Source of the DNA: Sphaerochaeta sp.
GTDB taxonomy: Bacteria > Spirochaetota > Spirochaetia > Sphaerochaetales > Sphaerochaetaceae
Assembly (NCBI GenBank): GCA_003446545.1
Contig: DMAO01000189.1
Span: forward strand, 1-7,469
Direction: 5' to 3'
DNA length: 7,469 bases
Shown here: positions 5,706-7,469 of the stretch, in pieces
Layout: every line of letters begins with the position of its first letter
Numbering within the stretch: the first letter of the stretch is position 1
The notes under the pieces: model-generated
Told to the model about the DNA's origin: nothing
The model's database searches: none
Seen by the model: only the letters and a program-made list of their open reading frames with translations
Translations under genes and position numbers: made by a program

Positions 5706-5710
5706 CCATC

Positions 5711-7183
5711 ATGACCACGGAAGAACTTGCAACAATCGTTGAAAAAGTAACGCATCAGCAAATTGAATCTCAGACGCTAGAAGTAAAAGCTGCTCACGGG
5801 GGAAATCCAAAGAAGATCTATGACACGTTGTCGAGTTTCTCGAATCAAGATGATGGTGGGATCTTATTGTTTGGTATTGATGAGAAAATGGGATTTGAAA
5901 AGGTTGGTGTAGATGACCCAAGAGACCTGCAAAATAAGATTGTCGAGCAATGTAATGAAATGATTCCGAAGATCAGGCCTCTTATTACCATCTATGAAGA
6001 GGATGGTAAGTTTTTCCTTACTGCGGAAATACCTGCAATTGATAGTGTAGACCGACCTTGTTATTACGCAGGGAAAGGGCGACTCAAAGGTTCGTACATC
6101 AGAGTAGGACAATCAGATGAACCAATGACCGAGTATGAGATATTCAGCTATGAAGCTTTTCGAAAGGAATACAGGGAAGATATTCGTCTTGAAGAAAGGG
6201 CAAACGAGTCCTCTTTGGATCAAGACGCTGTACAACGTTACCTATTCAAGCTTCGTGAAAATAAGCCCAATCTGGCAAAATTGGACGATCATCAGATCTT
6301 GAATCTAATGAGTATGGTTGTTGATGGACATCCTACGATACGTTCAATCCTTCTTTTTTGTCCTTATCCACAAGCCTTCTTTCCTCAACTCACTATTAAT
6401 GCAGTTTCTGTCCCTGGTACGCAAATAGGTGATATAGGAATCAATCATGAACGGTTCACAGATAATAAACGAATAGAAGGTACGATTGAAGACATGCTTT
6501 CTGGCACGCTTGCTTTTATCAAGAACAATATGAAGGTAAGCACCATTGTTGATGCACAGACAGGGCTACGAAAAGATAGTGCTGACTATCCTATGGTAGC
6601 GATCAGAGAGGTAGTGCTTAATGCTCTTGTCCATAGGGATTATAGTATTCATACTGAAGGTATGCCAATTCAAGTGCTCATGTTCACCGACAGGATTGAA
6701 ATTAAAAATCCTGGAGGTTTGTATGGGAAAATAACCCTGGACCAATTGGGAAAGATTCAGCCTGATACGAGAAATCCCGTACTTGCAACGACCATGGAAG
6801 TCTTGTCTCTAACAGAAAATCGTTATTCGGGTATTCCGACAATCTTTCGCTCCCTGAAAGAAGGAGGGAATCCTGATCCTGTTTTTGAATCTTCTAGAGG
6901 GATTTTTACCGTCACGTTGCGCAAGCGATCTGCTTCTGAAACGCTACAAAATAGCAGGGGTGATACTTCTTCTTTTGGTCAGTTCATTCTTGAGTTTTGC
7001 AAAACTCCAAAAACCCGTAAAGAAATTGCCGACTATTGCGCCTTCAAGTCGGTTTCTTACTTGTATAAGATGTATGTGGCCCCCCTTGTAGAGAAGAAAC
7101 TGTTGCTCATGAGTAATCCTGAGCATCCAAAAAGCCCTACTCAAACATACACAACAGCAACTGAGTATTTTATCTCAAGCTGA
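5711..7183 (+). CDS. AlbA_2/Schlafen-like domain and HATPase_c_4 domain protein (putative DNA-binding ATPase or regulator)
   Basis: This 490-residue cytoplasmic protein belongs to the COG2865 type. The N-terminal AlbA_2 (Schlafen-like) domain covers about 16-135: IESQTLEVKAAHG (18-30) corresponds to the family's ES-x-x-LEFK start, followed by TLSSFSNQDDGGILLFGID (39-57) and, at 128-134, SYIRVGQ. The middle region (140-290) is helical and less conserved. A GHKL-like HATPase_c_4 domain spans about 295-405: REVVLNALVHRDY (299-311) with E300, N304 and H308-R309-D310, IKNPGGL (331-337), and RYSGIPTIF (371-379). The tail (about 421-485) looks like a winged helix, with TRKEIADYC as its opening. Family members are annotated as transcriptional regulators or RecG-like helicase-related proteins, but they lack helicase motifs. 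Codons are clearly more AT-rich than in the liv genes, and the gene stands alone. The precise function, and whether it acts on DNA or RNA, is unknown. Confidence 0.88.
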   Translation: MTTEELATIVEKVTHQQIESQTLEVKAAHGGNPKKIYDTLSSFSNQDDGGILLFGIDEKMGFEKVGVDDPRDLQNKIVEQCNEMIPKIRPLITIYEEDGKFFLTAEIPAIDSVDRPCYYAGKGRLKGSYIRVGQSDEPMTEYEIFSYEAFRKEYREDIRLEERANESSLDQDAVQRYLFKLRENKPNLAKLDDHQILNLMSMVVDGHPTIRSILLFCPYPQAFFPQLTINAVSVPGTQIGDIGINHERFTDNKRIEGTIEDMLSGTLAFIKNNMKVSTIVDAQTGLRKDSADYPMVAIREVVLNALVHRDYSIHTEGMPIQVLMFTDRIEIKNPGGLYGKITLDQLGKIQPDTRNPVLATTMEVLSLTENRYSGIPTIFRSLKEGGNPDPVFESSRGIFTVTLRKRSASETLQNSRGDTSSFGQFILEFCKTPKTRKEIADYCAFKSVSYLYKMYVAPLVEKKLLLMSNPEHPKSPTQTYTTATEYFISS

Positions 7184-7350
7184 CATGGGATTGTTGGTGT
7201 TCATATGAGCCTTTATCCTCTTGGCCCTAGTACGCAGGCGTTGTTAGGTTACCTGTAAGACGAGATCCTATCCTGTCGAGAAACATTCCTGGAAAGGGAA
7301 TGATAAGACCGCCGCTAAAGGGCTCTTTTGCCGAGTCCTTGAGCCTTGTG

Positions 7351-7387
7351 TCATGATAATCGCAATTGCTGATGGCGTTTATCATGA
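7351..7387. repeat. 9-bp inverted repeat with inner 3-bp stem
   Basis: TCATGATAA (7351-7359) and TTATCATGA (7379-7387) are perfect inverted repeats. Inside, CGC (7361-7363) can pair with GCG (7375-7377) after a T-T mismatch, leaving an 11-nt loop. There is no T run behind it, so it is not a typical terminator. Confidence 0.55.
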
Positions 7388-7438
7388 TATATGTATGTAG
7401 CATGGTTTTTATTCCCCAACGAAGCGAGAGTAGCAAAA

Positions 7439-7460
7439 GCATTACCATGGTTGCATTACC
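7439..7460. repeat. 8-bp direct repeat GCATTACC around ACCATGGT
   Basis: GCATTACC occurs at 7439-7446 and 7453-7460, a 14-bp period. The palindrome ACCATGGT (7444-7451) overlaps the first copy and the spacer. It sits at the window end, so any continuation of the array is not visible. Confidence 0.45.
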
Positions 7461-7469
7461 GAGCGAGGG

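Larger units (their letters stand above)
7184..7469. other. Downstream region without a convincing gene, rich in small repeats
   Basis: No supported gene is seen in these 286 bases. A 73-codon minus-strand frame (7448 to 7227) exists but lacks a good ribosome binding site and shows no known motif. Besides the longer repeats listed separately, CATTCC (7284-7289) pairs with GGAATG (7297-7302), and GGCTC (7321-7325) with GAGCC (7341-7345). No intrinsic terminator with a T run follows the AlbA-domain gene. The density of inverted repeats could reflect a structured RNA, a small repetitive element or a decayed mobile element. None was recognised. Confidence 0.4.

Noticed and set aside
5609..5710. 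TTG start adding 34 residues to the AlbA-domain protein
   Set aside because: No Shine-Dalgarno precedes 5609, the added residues match nothing in the domain, and AGGGGGAG sits at ideal distance from the ATG at 5711.
7227..7448. 73-codon minus-strand frame at the window end
   Set aside because: Weak ribosome binding site, no recognised motif, and it runs through several inverted repeats. It is kept only as a possibility in the description of the tail region.

Overview
The window carries a complete ABC uptake operon of the branched-chain amino acid (Liv/HAAT) family, followed by an unrelated single gene for an AlbA/Schlafen-like, GHKL-ATPase-domain protein. All supported genes are on the + strand. 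The organism looks like a Gram-negative-type bacterium, because the binding protein has an exported, non-lipoprotein signal peptide. The start of the mature protein (AGSSEAK-like) and the moderate GC content are reminiscent of Sphaerochaeta or related Spirochaetota. That placement is an impression from the sequence, not a search result.

Layout. Positions 1-419 hold no conventional gene. They contain a candidate upstream promoter, a small leucine-rich ORF (213-329) overlapping a hairpin with T-rich runs behind it, and a 7-bp inverted repeat (392-407) just before the strong livJ ribosome binding site. Positions 420-1583 encode the periplasmic binding protein (LivJ type). The 246-bp gap to the next gene holds a perfect 12-bp GNRA-loop hairpin (1600-1627). 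It also holds a second structured element (1779-1824) in which the livH ribosome binding site can pair with one arm of an upstream hairpin. The genes livH (1830), livM (2714), livG (3844) and livF (4680-5393) follow as a tight block, with a 2-bp gap and then two ATGA overlaps.

How the genes work together. LivJ captures a substrate in the periplasm, the LivH/LivM permeases form the channel, and the LivG/LivF ATPases power it. The hairpin between livJ and livH fits the common pattern in which the binding protein is made in excess over the membrane complex. The substrate is predicted from family only: leucine, isoleucine and valine are the default, but this family also transports other amino acids, amides and urea.

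Downstream, positions 5394-5710 contain a nested double hairpin, a purine-rich tract with three imperfect 15-bp tandem repeats, a 10-bp repeat pair 20 bp apart, and a 14-bp perfect palindrome. Positions 5711-7183 encode a 490-residue protein with an AlbA_2 domain, a HATPase_c_4 domain and a C-terminal winged-helix-like tail. It is visibly more AT-rich than the liv genes, so it may be an acquired gene. The last 286 bases have no convincing gene but contain several inverted and direct repeats.

No clearly new multi-gene system is present. The most interesting signals are regulatory: a possible leucine-codon attenuator before livJ, and an apparent RBS-sequestering switch before livH.
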